A stretch of DNA of 64,000 bases from Psychrobacillus soli (lineage in GTDB: Bacteria; Bacillota; Bacilli; Bacillales_A; Planococcaceae). The notes below the pieces were generated by a model that saw only the letters and a program-made list of their open reading frames with translations, was not told the origin of the DNA and did not search any database. This document shows, piece by piece, positions 27,791 to 41,506 of this stretch (its first letter is position 1; every line of letters begins with the position of its first letter). The stretch spans positions 46,507 through 110,506 of the forward strand of contig NZ_VDGG01000007.1 of assembly GCF_006861775.1 (NCBI RefSeq), read 5' to 3'. The translations under genes were made by a program, and so were the position numbers.

Positions 27791-28900
27791 TTAGACATAC
27801 GTAAACATAATACTGTCGGATACAAATTCTGAATCTAATTCTTCTAATACTTTTGCTGTCCATTCTGTTGTTGACAGAACGCGTTTACCTTCTACTTGTA
27901 AATCGCTTGTGAAATTACCGTCGTTTAGTACATTAAATACTGCTTCTTCAATTGCTGCTGCTTCTGTTTCCATTTGGAATGCTTCGCGTAGCATCATTGC
28001 TGCAGAAAGAATAGTCGCTGCTGGGTTTGCCTTGTTTTGCCCTGCAATGTCAGGAGCAGAACCGTGCGCTGGTTCATATAAACCAAAACCGTCCCCTCTT
28101 GTACTTGCAGATGGTAGCATTCCTAGTGAACCAGTAATAACAGATGCTTCATCACTTAAAATATCTCCAAACATATTTTCCGTTACAATAACGTCAAATG
28201 CATCTGGCTTCGTGATCAACTTCATCGCAGTCGAATCAACAAGCATATGTTCCACTTCTACATCCGGATAACCTTGTTTCTTTTCTTCCACAATTTCGCG
28301 CCACAACTTACTCGAATCAAGTACATTCGCTTTATCGACAGAAGCAAGTTTCCCTCTACGACTTCTAGCAAGTTGGAAAGCTGTATCAACAATACGCTCT
28401 ATTTCTTCTCGTGTATAAACAAGTGAATCTAATGCGTAATCTTTTGTTTTCTTACGTGGTTCTGCGAAGTATAAACCTCCCGTTAACTCACGAACGATGA
28501 CTAAATCTACTGATTCCGCAATTTCCTTTTTAAGCGGTGAAGCTTCAAGTAATGCAGGAATCGCTTTTACTGGACGAATATTTGCGTATAATCCGAAATG
28601 TTTGCGAATTGCTAGTAATCCTTTTTCCGGGCGTAAATGAGATGGATTTTGATCCCATTTTGGCCCACCAACTGCACCTAAGAGAATGGCATCACTTTCG
28701 CTACATAATTTAATTGTGTCTTCAGGAAGTGGATTTTCACAAGCATCAATTGCTGCTCCACCAATCAGAGCATATTGAAAGTTAAACGTATGATTATATC
28801 GTTTTTCAATTGCTTGAAGCACTTGGACAGTTGCTCCTGTTACTTCTGGACCAATTCCGTCGCCTGGTAATACTGTTATCGTTTTTTCCATCTCATTCAC
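27791..28900 (-). CDS. leuB: 3-isopropylmalate dehydrogenase
   Basis: The 369-residue NAD-dependent enzyme oxidises and decarboxylates 3-isopropylmalate to 2-oxoisocaproate. VLPGDGIGPEV at the N-terminus, VRELTGGLYFAEPR and the NAD-binding EPAHGSAPDIAGQNKANP are all present. It is 9 bp from leuA and 19 bp from leuC in the same operon. Length and motifs are normal. Confidence 0.97.
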   Translation of the reverse strand: MNEMEKTITVLPGDGIGPEVTGATVQVLQAIEKRYNHTFNFQYALIGGAAIDACENPLPEDTIKLCSESDAILLGAVGGPKWDQNPSHLRPEKGLLAIRKHFGLYANIRPVKAIPALLEASPLKKEIAESVDLVIVRELTGGLYFAEPRKKTKDYALDSLVYTREEIERIVDTAFQLARSRRGKLASVDKANVLDSSKLWREIVEEKKQGYPDVEVEHMLVDSTAMKLITKPDAFDVIVTENMFGDILSDEASVITGSLGMLPSASTRGDGFGLYEPAHGSAPDIAGQNKANPAATILSAAMMLREAFQMETEAAAIEEAVFNVLNDGNFTSDLQVEGKRVLSTTEWTAKVLEELDSEFVSDSIMFTYV

Positions 28901-28909
28901 TCCCGTTTA

Positions 28910-31502
<2,593 letters not shown>

Positions 31503-31555
31503 TTAGTGTAAATATATATAAAAGTAAAAACTGTGTTACTAAGTATTTATGTTGC

Positions 31556-32068
31556 TCACAAAATAGATAATTGTGGTGTATGAACCTTTTGAGTTTCACG
31601 AACAAATGCTGTAACACCTGTTCTTGTTAAATCTTTAATACCGTATGGCTTGAGCAAATCGATGAATGCATCAATTTTTTCTGGGTTACCTGTCACTTGA
31701 AACGTCACGACATTTTTACCTGTGTCAATGGTAGCTGCTCGGAATGGTTCCACAATGCTATTGATCTCAGACCTTACTGCGGGTGGTGCGACAACTTTCA
31801 CGAGTGCGAGCTCCCGAACGACAATCGATTTTTCGGTAATGTCATTCACTTTTAGTACATCCACTTGCTTTTGAAGCTGTTTTAACAGTTGTTCTAGTTT
31901 TTGTTCGTCCTCTACATTTACGACGAATGTCATTTTAGAAATTTGCGGTTGTTCGGTATGACCTACTGTGATACTTTCGATATTGAACTGACGTTTCATG
32001 AGAAGGCCAGTTACGCGGTTTAAAACGCCGCTTTGGTTAATAACGGTTACGGTAATTATGCGTTTCAT
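31556..32068 (-). CDS. ilvN: Acetolactate synthase small (regulatory) subunit
   Basis: The 170-residue protein has an N-terminal ACT domain (about 4-75: [26 protein letters not shown]) and the ALS_ss C-terminal domain. It mediates valine feedback and stimulates the IlvB catalytic subunit. Its ATG overlaps the ilvB stop by 4 bp (ATGA), giving stoichiometric coupling. It is called ilvH in some annotations. Confidence 0.96.
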   Translation of the reverse strand: MKRIITVTVINQSGVLNRVTGLLMKRQFNIESITVGHTEQPQISKMTFVVNVEDEQKLEQLLKQLQKQVDVLKVNDITEKSIVVRELALVKVVAPPAVRSEINSIVEPFRAATIDTGKNVVTFQVTGNPEKIDAFIDLLKPYGIKDLTRTGVTAFVRETQKVHTPQLSIL

Positions 32069-33819
32069 TCTGGCTTCACTCCAATCATTTCGTGTAGTCC
32101 TCTACCAGGAGCAACCATCGGGAATACCGATTCTTTTTGAACAACTCGACAATCGATTAGTACAGGTTCATCGGATGCTAGCGCTTCTTTTAATTGAACC
32201 TTTGCATCTTCATACGTTTCGATTTTATACCCTTTCAAATCGTAAGCTGCCGCAAGTTTCACAAAATCCGGTTGAACAGGAATTAAGGACTGTGAGTAAC
32301 GCTCTCCGTGGAACGTTTCTTGCCACTGACGAACCATCCCAAGTGCTTGGTTGTTTAAAATGATTACTTTTACTGGAATACGCATTTCTTGTAACAGCGA
32401 CAGTTCCTGTAGAGTCATTTGGAATCCAGCGTCTCCAACGATTGAAACTACTTTTGCATCTGGTTTTGCAAGCTGTGCCCCAATTGCTGCTGGGAAACCA
32501 AAGCCCATTGTTCCAAGTCCACCTGAAGTTACCCAGTTATGTGGAGAGTTAAATTTATAATATTGTGCTGCCCACATTTGGTGTTGCCCTACATCTGTTG
32601 TAACAACTGCATCCCCATTTGTATACTCGTGAATGAGTTCTACCACTTGTTGTGGAAGAAGTCCTCGTTCTTCACTTGCTTGATAATGTAGGGGATATTC
32701 TGCTTGGTTCACCTTCAAACTTTCTAACCATGCTGCAGTGTTGCCATTTGGAGCGTTTTGTCCTAATAGTGCTTGTAAAGCTTCTTTCGCATCCGCTACG
32801 ATCGGAATTTCGGTTGGTACATTTTTTCCGATTTCGGCAGGATCTATATCGATATGAATTACTTTTGCATTTGGAGCAAAGTAATTTAAGTTTCCTGTTA
32901 AACGGTCATCAAATCTTGCACCAACGTTGATTAGTAGATCACAAGTTTGAATGGCCATATTCGCTGTATACGTTCCGTGCATTCCAGCCATTCCTAGAAA
33001 TAATGGATGATCTCCTTCGATACTTCCTAGTCCTAGAAGGGTATTGGTTACAGGAATTTGATACTTCTCTGCAAACTCTTCTAGTAGATCGGATGCTTTA
33101 GCAAATAATACGCCTGCTCCAGCAAGAATGAGCGGTTGTTTTGCAGTTGAAATTGCTTGTGCCGCTTTTTGAATTTGTAAAAAGTTCGGTGTTGTCGTTG
33201 GTTGATAACCTGGAAGATTAACTTCATCCGTTGCATCTTCACTTGTTACAAAAATACTTGTTGCCATATTTTTAGGAATATCTACGACGACTGGGCCTGG
33301 ACGACCTGTGGAAGCAATATGAAAAGCTTCATTTACGATTCTTGGTAAATCTGCTACATCTTTTACTTGATAATTATGTTTTGTAATTGGCTGTGTAATA
33401 CCGATTATGTCTGCTTCTTGAAAAGCATCTGTTCCAATGACAGTAGTTGCAACTTGCCCTGTGAAAACAACGAGTGGAATCGAATCCATCATCGCATCAG
33501 CAATTCCTGTTACGACATTTGTTGCACCTGGACCAGAAGTTGCAATAACTACTCCTACTTTTCCAGATACACGAGCATATCCTTCTGCTGCGTGAATCGC
33601 ACCTTGCTCATGACGAGCTAAAATATGTCTAATCGGGTTTTTATGAAGTGCATCATAAATCGGTAATACGGCTCCACCTGGATAACCAAAAACTATTTCT
33701 ACTTGATGCTTTTTCAATGTTTCAATTAAAACATCTGCACCATCCAATTGTTTGGGAGCTTCCGTGGTTGCGGGCTCTTCATACATTTGTGCTGTTTCTT
33801 CAACAGTCATCTTCATCAT
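32065..33819 (-). CDS. ilvB: Acetolactate synthase large (catalytic) subunit
   Basis: The 584-residue ThDP enzyme makes acetolactate or acetohydroxybutyrate. The ThDP glutamate lies in [15 protein letters not shown], the [12 protein letters not shown] motif binds ThDP-Mg, and FAD-contact regions are present. It is the first gene behind the T-box leader and therefore sets expression for ilvN to ilvA. An N-terminal extension of about 25 residues rich in Glu/Thr precedes the conserved [21 protein letters not shown] lies upstream of the ATG at 33819. Confidence 0.97.
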   Translation of the reverse strand: MMKMTVEETAQMYEEPATTEAPKQLDGADVLIETLKKHQVEIVFGYPGGAVLPIYDALHKNPIRHILARHEQGAIHAAEGYARVSGKVGVVIATSGPGATNVVTGIADAMMDSIPLVVFTGQVATTVIGTDAFQEADIIGITQPITKHNYQVKDVADLPRIVNEAFHIASTGRPGPVVVDIPKNMATSIFVTSEDATDEVNLPGYQPTTTPNFLQIQKAAQAISTAKQPLILAGAGVLFAKASDLLEEFAEKYQIPVTNTLLGLGSIEGDHPLFLGMAGMHGTYTANMAIQTCDLLINVGARFDDRLTGNLNYFAPNAKVIHIDIDPAEIGKNVPTEIPIVADAKEALQALLGQNAPNGNTAAWLESLKVNQAEYPLHYQASEERGLLPQQVVELIHEYTNGDAVVTTDVGQHQMWAAQYYKFNSPHNWVTSGGLGTMGFGFPAAIGAQLAKPDAKVVSIVGDAGFQMTLQELSLLQEMRIPVKVIILNNQALGMVRQWQETFHGERYSQSLIPVQPDFVKLAAAYDLKGYKIETYEDAKVQLKEALASDEPVLIDCRVVQKESVFPMVAPGRGLHEMIGVKPE

Positions 33820-33862
33820 AATTTCCTCCTTTTGATCAAATCGTCCAGTTAAAACAAGTTAT

Positions 33863-34165
33863 ATAAAAAATGAAAAGAATTTCAACCCACACAAAGAAAC
33901 ATAGTTCATTTGTATAGGGATGAAATTCTTTTCATGGTACCACCCTAGTTCATAGCGCAACCGCTACCTCGCAGACAACCGACAAATAGCCGACCGTCCA
34001 TTTTTAACGAGAGTAGTTAAGTCTTACTACACCCGGAAGTATCTAATAGGTTTCCCATTCAACACTTCACTCCGAGGGGATGTCGCTAAAGGTTGTATTG
34101 CCGGTTCCCAGCTACACCGGCTCTCTGTAAATACAAGATCCCTTTAACTTTTGCCTCATCATAGA
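33863..34165 (-). promoter_or_regulatory. T-box leader of the ilv-leu operon (specifier probably AUC, Ile)
   Basis: Reading the minus strand, a stem I region with AGAGAGCCGG and GGGAACCGGC is followed by the conserved T-box AGGGTGGTACC (33936-33946) and a terminator with arms GAAAAGAATTTCA (about 33872-33884) and TGAAATTCTTTTC (33921-33933) before TTTTTTAT. Uncharged tRNA would stabilise the antiterminator. The candidate specifier is ATC at 34079-34081 in GACATCCCCTCGGAG, but CTC (Leu) four bases on cannot be excluded. The leader starts within 10 bp of the ilvD stop. Confidence 0.9.
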
Positions 34166-34174
34166 TTTCTAATA

Positions 34175-35842
34175 TTAGATTTTCATAACTCCACCTGTAC
34201 TTGCAGATGTTACTAGTTTTGAATATCTTGCTAAATAACCTTTTTTAATCTTTGGTTCAAATGGTTGCAGTTTCGCTTTTCTTTTTGCTAATTCTTCTTC
34301 GCTAACTTGCAATTCTATCGTTCTATTAGTCAAGTCAATCACGATAATATCGTCATTTTCGACTAACGCGATCGGTCCACCATCAGCTGCTTCTGGAGAA
34401 ATATGTCCAATGGAAATTCCTCTAGATGCACCTGAGAATCTCCCGTCTGTAATAAGTGCCACTTTCGTTCCTAGTCCGCGACCTTGAATCGCTGAAGTTG
34501 GAGCAAGCATTTCCGGCATTCCCGGTCCACCTCTAGGGCCTTCGTAGCGAATAACGACTACATGACCTTCTTGAACAGTACCGTTGTCGATTGCTTCTTG
34601 AGAAGCTTCTTGTGAATCAAACACAATTGCTTTCCCAGTAAACTCTTTTATAGAAGGATCTACTGCGCCGACTTTAATAACTCCACCCTCTGGAGCAATA
34701 TTTCCGAATAAGACGGATAAGCCACCTACAGGACTATATGGATTTTCTTTTCGACGTATGACTTGATCATTCTTAATCTCTGAATCTTTTACGTTTTCAT
34801 AGAGTGTTTTCCCTGTAATCGTCATACGATCCGGGTGAACAGCTCCTGGAATTTCGCAAAGTTCTTTTATAATGGCACTAACTCCTCCTGCTAGATGTAC
34901 ATCATGCATAGAGTAATCAGAAGCTGGCATAATTTTCGATAAATAAGGAACACGTTTTGCTACTTCGTTAATTTCTCTTACGTCATATTCGATTTCTGCT
35001 TCATGTGCGATAGCTAATGTATGAAGTACTGTGTTTGTAGAACCACCCATTGCCATATCGAGCGCGAATGCATCGTCGATTGTTTCTTTTGTGATTAAAT
35101 CTCTTGGCTTCACATCTTCTTTAACCATTCGAACAAGATGTTTTGCAGCTTCTTTAATAAGTCGGTGACGTTCGTCTGATGTTGCAATAATCGTCCCGTT
35201 ACCAGGTGGTGTCACACCAAGCATTTCCATTAGTGAGTTCATCGAGTTCGCTGTGAACATCCCTGAACAAGAACCACATGTTGGACATGCATTTTGTTCA
35301 ATGTCTAGTAGTTGTTCCGCTGTCATTCCACCTGATTTATAAGAACCAACACCTTCAAAAACTGAGGTTAAGGAAAGTTGTTTCCCGTCAGCTGAAGTTC
35401 CAGCTTCCATCGGTCCACCTGAAACGAAAACAGATGGGACATTCGTTCTTACTGCTGCCATTAACATTCCTGGAGTAATTTTGTCACAGTTAGGAATGTA
35501 AAACACTCCGTCGAACCAGTGTGCGTTAATAACTGTTTCCGCTGAGTCTGCAATAAGCTCACGACTCGGAAGTGAATATCTCATCCCGATGTGACCCATT
35601 GCAATTCCATCATCTACACCAATCGTGTTAAATTCAAATGGAATTCCGCCAGCTTCACGTATTGCCTCTTTAACGACCTCTGCAAATTTGTTTAAATGCA
35701 TATGGCCAGGAATAATATCAATATAGGAGTTACATACGCCAATGAATGGTTTATCTAAATCTTTTGTTTTTACTCCAGTTGCATAGAGTAGACTTCGATG
35801 CGGTGCTCGATCGACACCTTTTTTTATCATGTCACTTCTCAA
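34175..35842 (-). CDS. ilvD: Dihydroxy-acid dehydratase
   Basis: The 555-residue iron-sulfur enzyme forms 2-oxoisovalerate and 2-oxo-3-methylvalerate. Cluster cysteines appear in [11 protein letters not shown] and [19 protein letters not shown]. The start is TTG 35842, nine or so bases after AGGGG; the ATG five codons on is too far inside the conserved [14 protein letters not shown] start. It has its own promoter upstream, and the T-box begins right after its stop, so ilvD is outside direct T-box control unless it is also read from elsewhere. Confidence 0.96.
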   Translation of the reverse strand: MRSDMIKKGVDRAPHRSLLYATGVKTKDLDKPFIGVCNSYIDIIPGHMHLNKFAEVVKEAIREAGGIPFEFNTIGVDDGIAMGHIGMRYSLPSRELIADSAETVINAHWFDGVFYIPNCDKITPGMLMAAVRTNVPSVFVSGGPMEAGTSADGKQLSLTSVFEGVGSYKSGGMTAEQLLDIEQNACPTCGSCSGMFTANSMNSLMEMLGVTPPGNGTIIATSDERHRLIKEAAKHLVRMVKEDVKPRDLITKETIDDAFALDMAMGGSTNTVLHTLAIAHEAEIEYDVREINEVAKRVPYLSKIMPASDYSMHDVHLAGGVSAIIKELCEIPGAVHPDRMTITGKTLYENVKDSEIKNDQVIRRKENPYSPVGGLSVLFGNIAPEGGVIKVGAVDPSIKEFTGKAIVFDSQEASQEAIDNGTVQEGHVVVIRYEGPRGGPGMPEMLAPTSAIQGRGLGTKVALITDGRFSGASRGISIGHISPEAADGGPIALVENDDIIVIDLTNRTIELQVSEEELAKRKAKLQPFEPKIKKGYLARYSKLVTSASTGGVMKI

Positions 35843-35953
35843 TTCTAATCGCCCCTATACTTTCCGCCTCAACAGCGTTTAGCTTTGCAGCCTAGACTTT
35901 TAAAAGTCTTTTCTCTATGTGAATTTTCTCACAATATTTAATATATTGTAGCT

Positions 35954-35982
35954 ATCATATCGCCTTTAAAATGCTGCGTCAA
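35954..35982 (-). promoter_or_regulatory. Sigma-A promoter of ilvD
   Basis: TTGACG (35977-35982) and TATGAT (35954-35959) are 17 bp apart on the minus strand, about 110 bp above the TTG start. The leader contains GAGAAAATTCAC, a partial match to a CodY-type box, which is not strong enough to call. Confidence 0.65.
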
Positions 35983-36101
35983 CACCATTTTTTAAAATAA
36001 TCTGTTAGTTTGGAATATTCGTTTATAATGTAATCGTTTTCATTCGCGATATATCGCATTTTACACGCTAGAAAAATAATTGTGAATTTTTTATTCAAAA
36101 T

Positions 36102-36136
36102 AAAAACCTTCCTCACATAAGTGTGTGAGAAAGGTT
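36102..36136 (-). terminator. Terminator of the 36274 membrane-protein gene
   Basis: AACCTT-CTCACA and TGTGAG-AAGGTT arms with TTTTTATTTT following on the minus strand. It lies about 140 bp after the stop at 36274; no gene is seen in between. Confidence 0.65.
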
Positions 36137-36273
36137 ATTTATGACAAGATATGGGCATTTATAAAAAGCGGATGGTTCTCCAAACAACAAGTGAGATGTA
36201 AACTTTTGTTATGTTTCTAGAAAATCAATTTTATATTTTTTCTTAAAAAAACTCTCTCTCGGGAAAAAAATGT

Positions 36274-36705
36274 TCACCATAAGTTTGGTTTTGCTACCAT
36301 AAACCAAAGCATAATAAGTAGCAATAAAATATACATCCAAACTGAACGACGTAATTTTTGAATGAGTGTTTGTAAATCGATCATTTCATTTCGGTACAAG
36401 CGAATATTTGGCTTAAACGCTCGCGCTAAAAAAACGATTGAACTAACCATTACAACAATCGTCATAATGACCCACGACGTCGACCACGGCCAATTTCCTT
36501 GCCACATAAGCAAAATACCAGATCCAACAAGCACATGCCCAGCATGCTTCACAATGCGAATAGCCGCCTGGAACACCTCTAAATATGAATCTAGCACCTC
36601 TCTATTTTGGAGTTTCATCCTATTTAATATGGGAAAGAGTACAAAGAACGGACCAATAGACAAAATCGCGCTTAAAACGTGTATAAATACTATAAATGCA
36701 TACAT
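36274..36705 (-). CDS. DUF2269-like integral membrane protein
   Basis: The 143-residue protein has four membrane segments (about 2-24, 52-70, 78-98, 118-140). Its N-terminal IHVLSAILSIGPFF with a conserved His, and the central HAGHVLVGSGILLM with two further His residues, resemble the DUF2269/CopD-like group. No function is established for these; heme or metal contact through the His residues is speculation. It is a single gene between ilvD and a family A array. Confidence 0.65.
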   Translation of the reverse strand: MYAFIVFIHVLSAILSIGPFFVLFPILNRMKLQNREVLDSYLEVFQAAIRIVKHAGHVLVGSGILLMWQGNWPWSTSWVIMTIVVMVSSIVFLARAFKPNIRLYRNEMIDLQTLIQKLRRSVWMYILLLLIMLWFMVAKPNLW

Positions 36706-36785
36706 AAAATCATCACCTATGTATAGTATACGATATTGTGTGTGAGTAGGTTGTGTCTAAGTTGAGGAAGATTTTTTGGGGTGGG

Positions 36786-37012
36786 AATCGTAGGGTGGAA
36801 TCGCTGAATCACAAGATAGAACCTCCAAATCGCAAGATAGACTCGCTGAATTGCAAAATCAAGGCTTAGAATCGCAAAATAGACACTTCTAATCGCAAGA
36901 TCTACTAGAATAGCAAGATAGACTCGCTAAATCGCAAGATCAAGGCTTAGAATCGCAAAATAGACACTTCTAATCGCAAAGTACCCCCTCCATATCACAA
37001 CTTCCTATTCTC
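36786..37012 (+). repeat. Family A array: about 10 units of the phased repeat
   Basis: Units start with AATCGCAAGATA or close variants at 36807, 36828, 36849, 36870, then an 18-bp unit at 36891, then again 21-bp units from 36909. A three-unit block (AGACTCGCT, CAAGGCTTAG, AGACACTTCT) occurs twice, which shows internal duplication. The last unit ends about 10 bp from the chemoreceptor's terminator. Confidence 0.88.
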
Positions 37013-37018
37013 CCACAG

Positions 37019-37048
37019 AAAAAGCGACTCCAATTTCCCGGAGTCGCT
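37019..37048 (-). terminator. Terminator of the chemoreceptor gene at 37062
   Basis: AGCGACTCC and GGAGTCGCT arms with an eight-base loop, followed by TTTTTCTG on the minus strand. Confidence 0.88.
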
Positions 37049-37061
37049 ACTAGATTATTGA

Positions 37062-38744
37062 TTAAATTTTAAAATGGCTTACTTCAGCTTGGAGTGTTTC
37101 TGCTAAATCTGCTAAAGTTTGCGCATTGGCTGTGATTTCTTCATTTGCGGCAAGCTGTTCTTCTGTTGCTGCACTTGTATCGTTTGCACCATCTGCAGCG
37201 ATGGATGCTAAATGTTGAACTTGTTGTACACTTTCTGTTACAGATTCAGTCATCGCATGAATTTGTTCAATCGCCGCGGACACGGATCCCACTTTAAACA
37301 CGACTTCGCCTACACCGTTTTCAATTTCTTTGAATACTTGGATGGACTCCGTTGTTTTCGCCAGGCCATCTTCTACTTTTGCTCCGCCAGTTGTAATTGC
37401 TTTGACTGCCTCACCAGATGCAGACTGGATTAATTGAACCATCGAACCAATTTCGGACGCAGAGTTTTTCGATTGCTCTGCTAGTTTACGTACTTCTTCT
37501 GCTACTACGGCGAAACCTTTGCCGTATTCTCCAGCACGCGCTGCTTCAATTGCCGCATTTAAGGCAAGGAGATTCGTTTGCTCCGAAATATCTGTAATAA
37601 GGGAAGTAATCGATTGAATTGCATCGGAATGCTTCGCCATACTTTTCATAATTTCTGTTGTTTCATTAAACGTCGTATGTATAGTATCCATTTGACTTGC
37701 AACGTCCGATACAACAGACGCTCCTTTTGTTACAAGATCTTGTACACTATCCGTCGATTGAAGCATCTCTTCGTTGTTTTGCGCGATTTGTCCGATACCT
37801 TGTTGTAATTCGACGATAGAATTCACAGAAGAATCCATATGGCTCATTTGTTCTTCACTTGCGAGCATTTGGCTTTCTGCTGATTTTGCGACCATTTGAG
37901 TAGATGCTAAACTCTCTTCAGAACTAGCAGAAAGTTCTTCCGCGTTTGCTGCAAGCTGCATCGACGAGTCTCGAACGTTCGAAACAATATTTCGAAGATC
38001 AGTAGCCATTTTATTAAAAGCAGTCGCCATCTCTCCGACTTCATCTTTATTTTTTATCTTAATAGATTCCACTGCTAAGTTGCCATCTGCAATTTCTGCA
38101 AGTCCTGCAGTCATTTTTTGAATCGGTTTAGTAATACTTTTACTAATGAAATAAGAAACAAGGGCACCTAGAATGACACTCAATATAGTGAGAATAACCG
38201 TAATCTTATTTGCTAATTGTACATAAGCACCTAAATCTGCTTTTGTATTATCCACATTCTGTTGTTCTACTTCCTTTAATTCTGCTAAAATAGCTAAAAC
38301 TTCCGTGTTTAGCTCATAAGAAGTGGCGGAGTATTGAGCAAAGTTCCCATTCTTTTGTTTCAGTTCTATTACTTTATTATTCGAATCAACTAATTTTACC
38401 GTTTGCGTTTGAAGATCTTCCATTAACTTTATAGACGCCGGATCAGATAACTTTTCGATAAGCGCTCCTGCAGCAACAGATCCTCTTTCCATTTCTTTTT
38501 CTAAGTTTTCAATGGCGGTATTTTTTCCGAACATAACATACTCTAATACAGCGGTTGCCATATCTTTTTGAATAAACTCAATCTCTGTAACAAGGTTCAC
38601 TTTTTCTATGTCATCTTCAATGATGTCTTTGTATTTTTTTGTAATGTCAACTGTTGCAAAGATAGATAACCCACTTGCAAGTATTAATAATACTAATACG
38701 GATGAAAACCCAGCCCACATTTTCCTAGTAATTGTATATTTCAT
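37062..38744 (-). CDS. Methyl-accepting chemotaxis protein (tandem paralogue 1)
   Basis: The 560-residue receptor shows membrane segments at about 9-31 and 179-201, a four-helix-bundle sensor between them, HAMP and a long signalling coiled coil with the tip [39 protein letters not shown]. The protein is a close paralogue of its neighbour at 38892: HAMP and signalling domains are near-identical (for instance [20 protein letters not shown]), sensor domains differ. That pattern fits duplication followed by sensor divergence. A terminator separates the two genes. Confidence 0.94.
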   Translation of the reverse strand: MKYTITRKMWAGFSSVLVLLILASGLSIFATVDITKKYKDIIEDDIEKVNLVTEIEFIQKDMATAVLEYVMFGKNTAIENLEKEMERGSVAAGALIEKLSDPASIKLMEDLQTQTVKLVDSNNKVIELKQKNGNFAQYSATSYELNTEVLAILAELKEVEQQNVDNTKADLGAYVQLANKITVILTILSVILGALVSYFISKSITKPIQKMTAGLAEIADGNLAVESIKIKNKDEVGEMATAFNKMATDLRNIVSNVRDSSMQLAANAEELSASSEESLASTQMVAKSAESQMLASEEQMSHMDSSVNSIVELQQGIGQIAQNNEEMLQSTDSVQDLVTKGASVVSDVASQMDTIHTTFNETTEIMKSMAKHSDAIQSITSLITDISEQTNLLALNAAIEAARAGEYGKGFAVVAEEVRKLAEQSKNSASEIGSMVQLIQSASGEAVKAITTGGAKVEDGLAKTTESIQVFKEIENGVGEVVFKVGSVSAAIEQIHAMTESVTESVQQVQHLASIAADGANDTSAATEEQLAANEEITANAQTLADLAETLQAEVSHFKI

Positions 38745-38843
38745 GTTATAGCTCCTTTTTCCTATTTTTTATAAATATTATACTTCTATAGTAACCACTA
38801 CATTATACATTGGTGAAGGTATTTTGTCATATTTTGTGAATAT

Positions 38844-38882
38844 AAAAATGGCTTTAAATCGTATAGAACGATTTAAAGCCAT
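38844..38882 (-). terminator. Terminator of the chemoreceptor gene at 38892
   Basis: ATGGCTTTAAATCGT and ACGATTTAAAGCCAT form a long perfect stem followed on the minus strand by TTTTTATA. Confidence 0.88.
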
Positions 38883-38891
38883 GCATGTACA

Positions 38892-40580
38892 TTATGAAAG
38901 TTTAAAATGACTTACGTTGTTTTGAAGTACTTCTGCAAGATCCGCTAAGGCCTGAGCATTGGATGTAATTTCTTCATTTGCAGCAAGCTGTTGTTCGGTA
39001 GCGGCACTTGTATCATTTGCCCCATCCGCTGCATGTGTAGCTAGACGCTGCACTTCATGCGCACCTTCCGAAACAGATTCAGCCATCGCTTGAATTTGCT
39101 CGATTGCTGCAGAAACAGAGTCAATTTTGGAACCAACTACGCCAACTGCCGATTCGATTTCCGTATACACATGAAGCGATTCAGTCGTTTTCGCAAGACC
39201 CTCTTCTACTTTATCTCCGCCCACCGTGATAGCTTTCACCGCGTCCCCAGAAGCCGTTTGAATCATTTCTACCATTTTTTCAATTTCAGAGGCTGAGTTT
39301 TTCGATTGCTCTGCAAGTTTTCGCACTTCTTCTGCTACAACAGCGAAGCCTTTTCCGTACTCTCCAGCTCGTGCCGCTTCAATTGCAGCATTTAACGCAA
39401 GCAAATTCGTTTGCTCCGAAATATCCGTGATGAGGGCGGTAACAGTCTGAATCTCGCTTGAATGCTTGGCCATGTTTCGCATGATAACCGTTGTATCTTT
39501 AAAGGTTGTATGAATCGTGTTCATTTGACTTGCGACATCCGCCACCACATCCGAACCTTTTTTCACGAGTTTTGTCACATCGTCCGCAGCCTGTAACATT
39601 TCTTCATTATCAACAGAAATTTGACCAATTCCTTGTGCCAGTTCACCCATCGATTGCATCGAAGCGTCCATATGACGAACTTGTTGTTCACTGGTAGCCA
39701 TTTGCTCTTCCGCAGATTTCGCAACCATTTGAGAAGAAGCAAGACTTTCCTCCGAACTGGCAGAAAGTTCTTCCGCATTCGCCGCAAGCTGCATGGAAGA
39801 ATCACGTACGTTTGAAACAATCTGTCTGAGATCTGCTGACATCGTATTAAAAGCAGTCGCCATTGCCCCGACCTCATCTTTATTTTTAATACGAATAGGC
39901 TCAACCGCTAAGTTCCCAACCGCAATTTCTGACAGTCCGGCCGTAACCTTTTTAACCGGATTCGCAATACTTTTGCTGATGAAATACGCGACGATAATAC
40001 CAAGAAGAATACTCACAGCAACTAAAATGATAATGAACATTTTAGCCCCTGCTTCATAAGCTGTCAGATCTTCTCTAGTCTTATCCATATCATTTTGCAA
40101 AAATTGTTCGATTTCTCCAAGTACTTCAATCAATCCAGCATTCATTATTTTCGCTTCATTTGTCAAATTATTAATTGCTGTATCTTTCTGTTGCTTCGCG
40201 GCAATCGCTTCATCGATTTTCAACGAAAACGCTTGTGATTTTCTGTCCAGATCATCCATCATCGCAATTGTTTCCGGAGAAAATAACTTACCTCGAAGTT
40301 CTTCTGATAAACTCTTTGCAGTTTCTATGTGTACCGTTACATTTTTTCTAGAGGCATCTGTATTAGTCAATACATAATCCAATATACTACGTGCTACGTC
40401 TTTTTGCGCAATCTCAATCTCCTTCACAAGATTAACCTTTGCCGCCCGATCATCCAATAAAAACTGATATTTATTACTTACATTAGACAATGTCATAAAT
40501 GCTAAAACGGAGATTACAAATAAAAGAAGTAAAACAGCAGAAAAACCTAACCACATCTTTTTCGCGATTGTCATTTTCAT
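38892..40580 (-). CDS. Methyl-accepting chemotaxis protein (tandem paralogue 2)
   Basis: The 562-residue receptor has the same layout as its neighbour: two membrane segments, a four-helix sensor, HAMP and signalling domain with the conserved tip. It begins only 19 bp after the LysM-NlpC/P60 gene without a terminator between, so the wall hydrolase and the receptor are probably one transcript. The sensor region (about 33-180) is Lys- and Asp-rich and differs from paralogue 1. Ligand is unknown. Confidence 0.93.
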   Translation of the reverse strand: MKMTIAKKMWLGFSAVLLLLFVISVLAFMTLSNVSNKYQFLLDDRAAKVNLVKEIEIAQKDVARSILDYVLTNTDASRKNVTVHIETAKSLSEELRGKLFSPETIAMMDDLDRKSQAFSLKIDEAIAAKQQKDTAINNLTNEAKIMNAGLIEVLGEIEQFLQNDMDKTREDLTAYEAGAKMFIIILVAVSILLGIIVAYFISKSIANPVKKVTAGLSEIAVGNLAVEPIRIKNKDEVGAMATAFNTMSADLRQIVSNVRDSSMQLAANAEELSASSEESLASSQMVAKSAEEQMATSEQQVRHMDASMQSMGELAQGIGQISVDNEEMLQAADDVTKLVKKGSDVVADVASQMNTIHTTFKDTTVIMRNMAKHSSEIQTVTALITDISEQTNLLALNAAIEAARAGEYGKGFAVVAEEVRKLAEQSKNSASEIEKMVEMIQTASGDAVKAITVGGDKVEEGLAKTTESLHVYTEIESAVGVVGSKIDSVSAAIEQIQAMAESVSEGAHEVQRLATHAADGANDTSAATEQQLAANEEITSNAQALADLAEVLQNNVSHFKLS

Positions 40581-40599
40581 AAGAAATCCCCTTCATCTA

Positions 40600-41364
40600 T
40601 TATTTTTCCACACTCACCGCATGAAATCGGTTAAACGATACAAAATGTTCCTTCCAATAAACATTACTTAACTTTGTGATTTCCACACCTTTTGAGCCTG
40701 CATGAATAAATTGATCATCGCCTATGTAAATGCCCATATGTGAAATGCCTTCTTTATATGTATTCTCAAAAAATACTAAATCTCCTACAACTGGATCAGA
40801 TACAGTTGCACTTTGTGTGAAGTAGCTTTCACTACTTTGGCGCGTCATATTCAATCCAGCTTGCATATGTACAAAATGAATAAATCCACTACAATCAAAT
40901 CCAGCGATCGTATTGCCTGCATATAGATATGGAGTACCTTCTAATAGTTTTGCAAAATCTACTAACGTATTGTACACAGCTTGTCCACTTGCAGAAAGTG
41001 CTTTTGCTTCCACTGCTACAGGTGTAGGAGATGTTATGAGCGTTTCTGCCATCACTTGCACGGGTTGCACAATCTTGTCTGTTTTTGGTTGCGTTACAGG
41101 TTTCGCGGTTGCTACTGGTGTTGTCACTTTAGTTGGAGCTTTGGCTGTTTTTGGTTTTTGTACAACCAACTTCTGCTTCACATAAATACTATCTTTCGTC
41201 AGCTTATTCCATGTTTGCAGGTCTTTTACGGCAACTTTATTTGCTTTAGCAATCTTCGATAAAGTATCCCCTTTTTTTACTTCGTACAGAGTATTAGAGC
41301 TTGCAGTTGCTGTTGATGCAAATGTAAATAATAGAACTGATACTAATAGCACTTTCTTCAACAT
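40600..41364 (-). CDS. LysM-NlpC/P60 cell-wall hydrolase
   Basis: The 254-residue exported protein has a signal peptide (about 1-21), one LysM peptidoglycan-binding module (about 27-70: YEVKKGDTLSKIAKANKVAVKDLQTWN), a Pro/Thr/Val-rich linker and a C-terminal NlpC/P60 domain with catalytic Cys in GFDCSGFIHFVH and His in ISHMGIYIGDD. This is the layout of LytF/CwlS-type DL-endopeptidases, shortened to a single LysM. It heads a transcript with the chemoreceptor at 38892. An AAGGAGAGATT tract precedes the ATG. Confidence 0.9.
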   Translation of the reverse strand: MLKKVLLVSVLLFTFASTATASSNTLYEVKKGDTLSKIAKANKVAVKDLQTWNKLTKDSIYVKQKLVVQKPKTAKAPTKVTTPVATAKPVTQPKTDKIVQPVQVMAETLITSPTPVAVEAKALSASGQAVYNTLVDFAKLLEGTPYLYAGNTIAGFDCSGFIHFVHMQAGLNMTRQSSESYFTQSATVSDPVVGDLVFFENTYKEGISHMGIYIGDDQFIHAGSKGVEITKLSNVYWKEHFVSFNRFHAVSVEK

Positions 41365-41465
41365 AAAATCTCTCCTTCTATTAGACTAGTAATTTTATCA
41401 TAGCATTTATTTATTATTATCTCACTAATAATTTTGTAAATTTATTGCCTGGGAAATATATTGAC

Positions 41466-41497
41466 AAAAGCTCCAAGAACAATAACCTTCTTGGAGC
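41466..41497 (-). terminator. Terminator after the gene at 41507
   Basis: GCTCCAAGAA and TTCTTGGAGC arms with an eight-base loop, followed by TTTTGTC on the minus strand. Confidence 0.85.
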
Positions 41498-41506
41498 CGT
41501 CTTTTA

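Noticed and set aside
35883..36000. CodY box upstream of ilvD (GAGAAAATTCAC)
   Set aside because: Too few matches to the 15-base consensus to claim without a scoring matrix.
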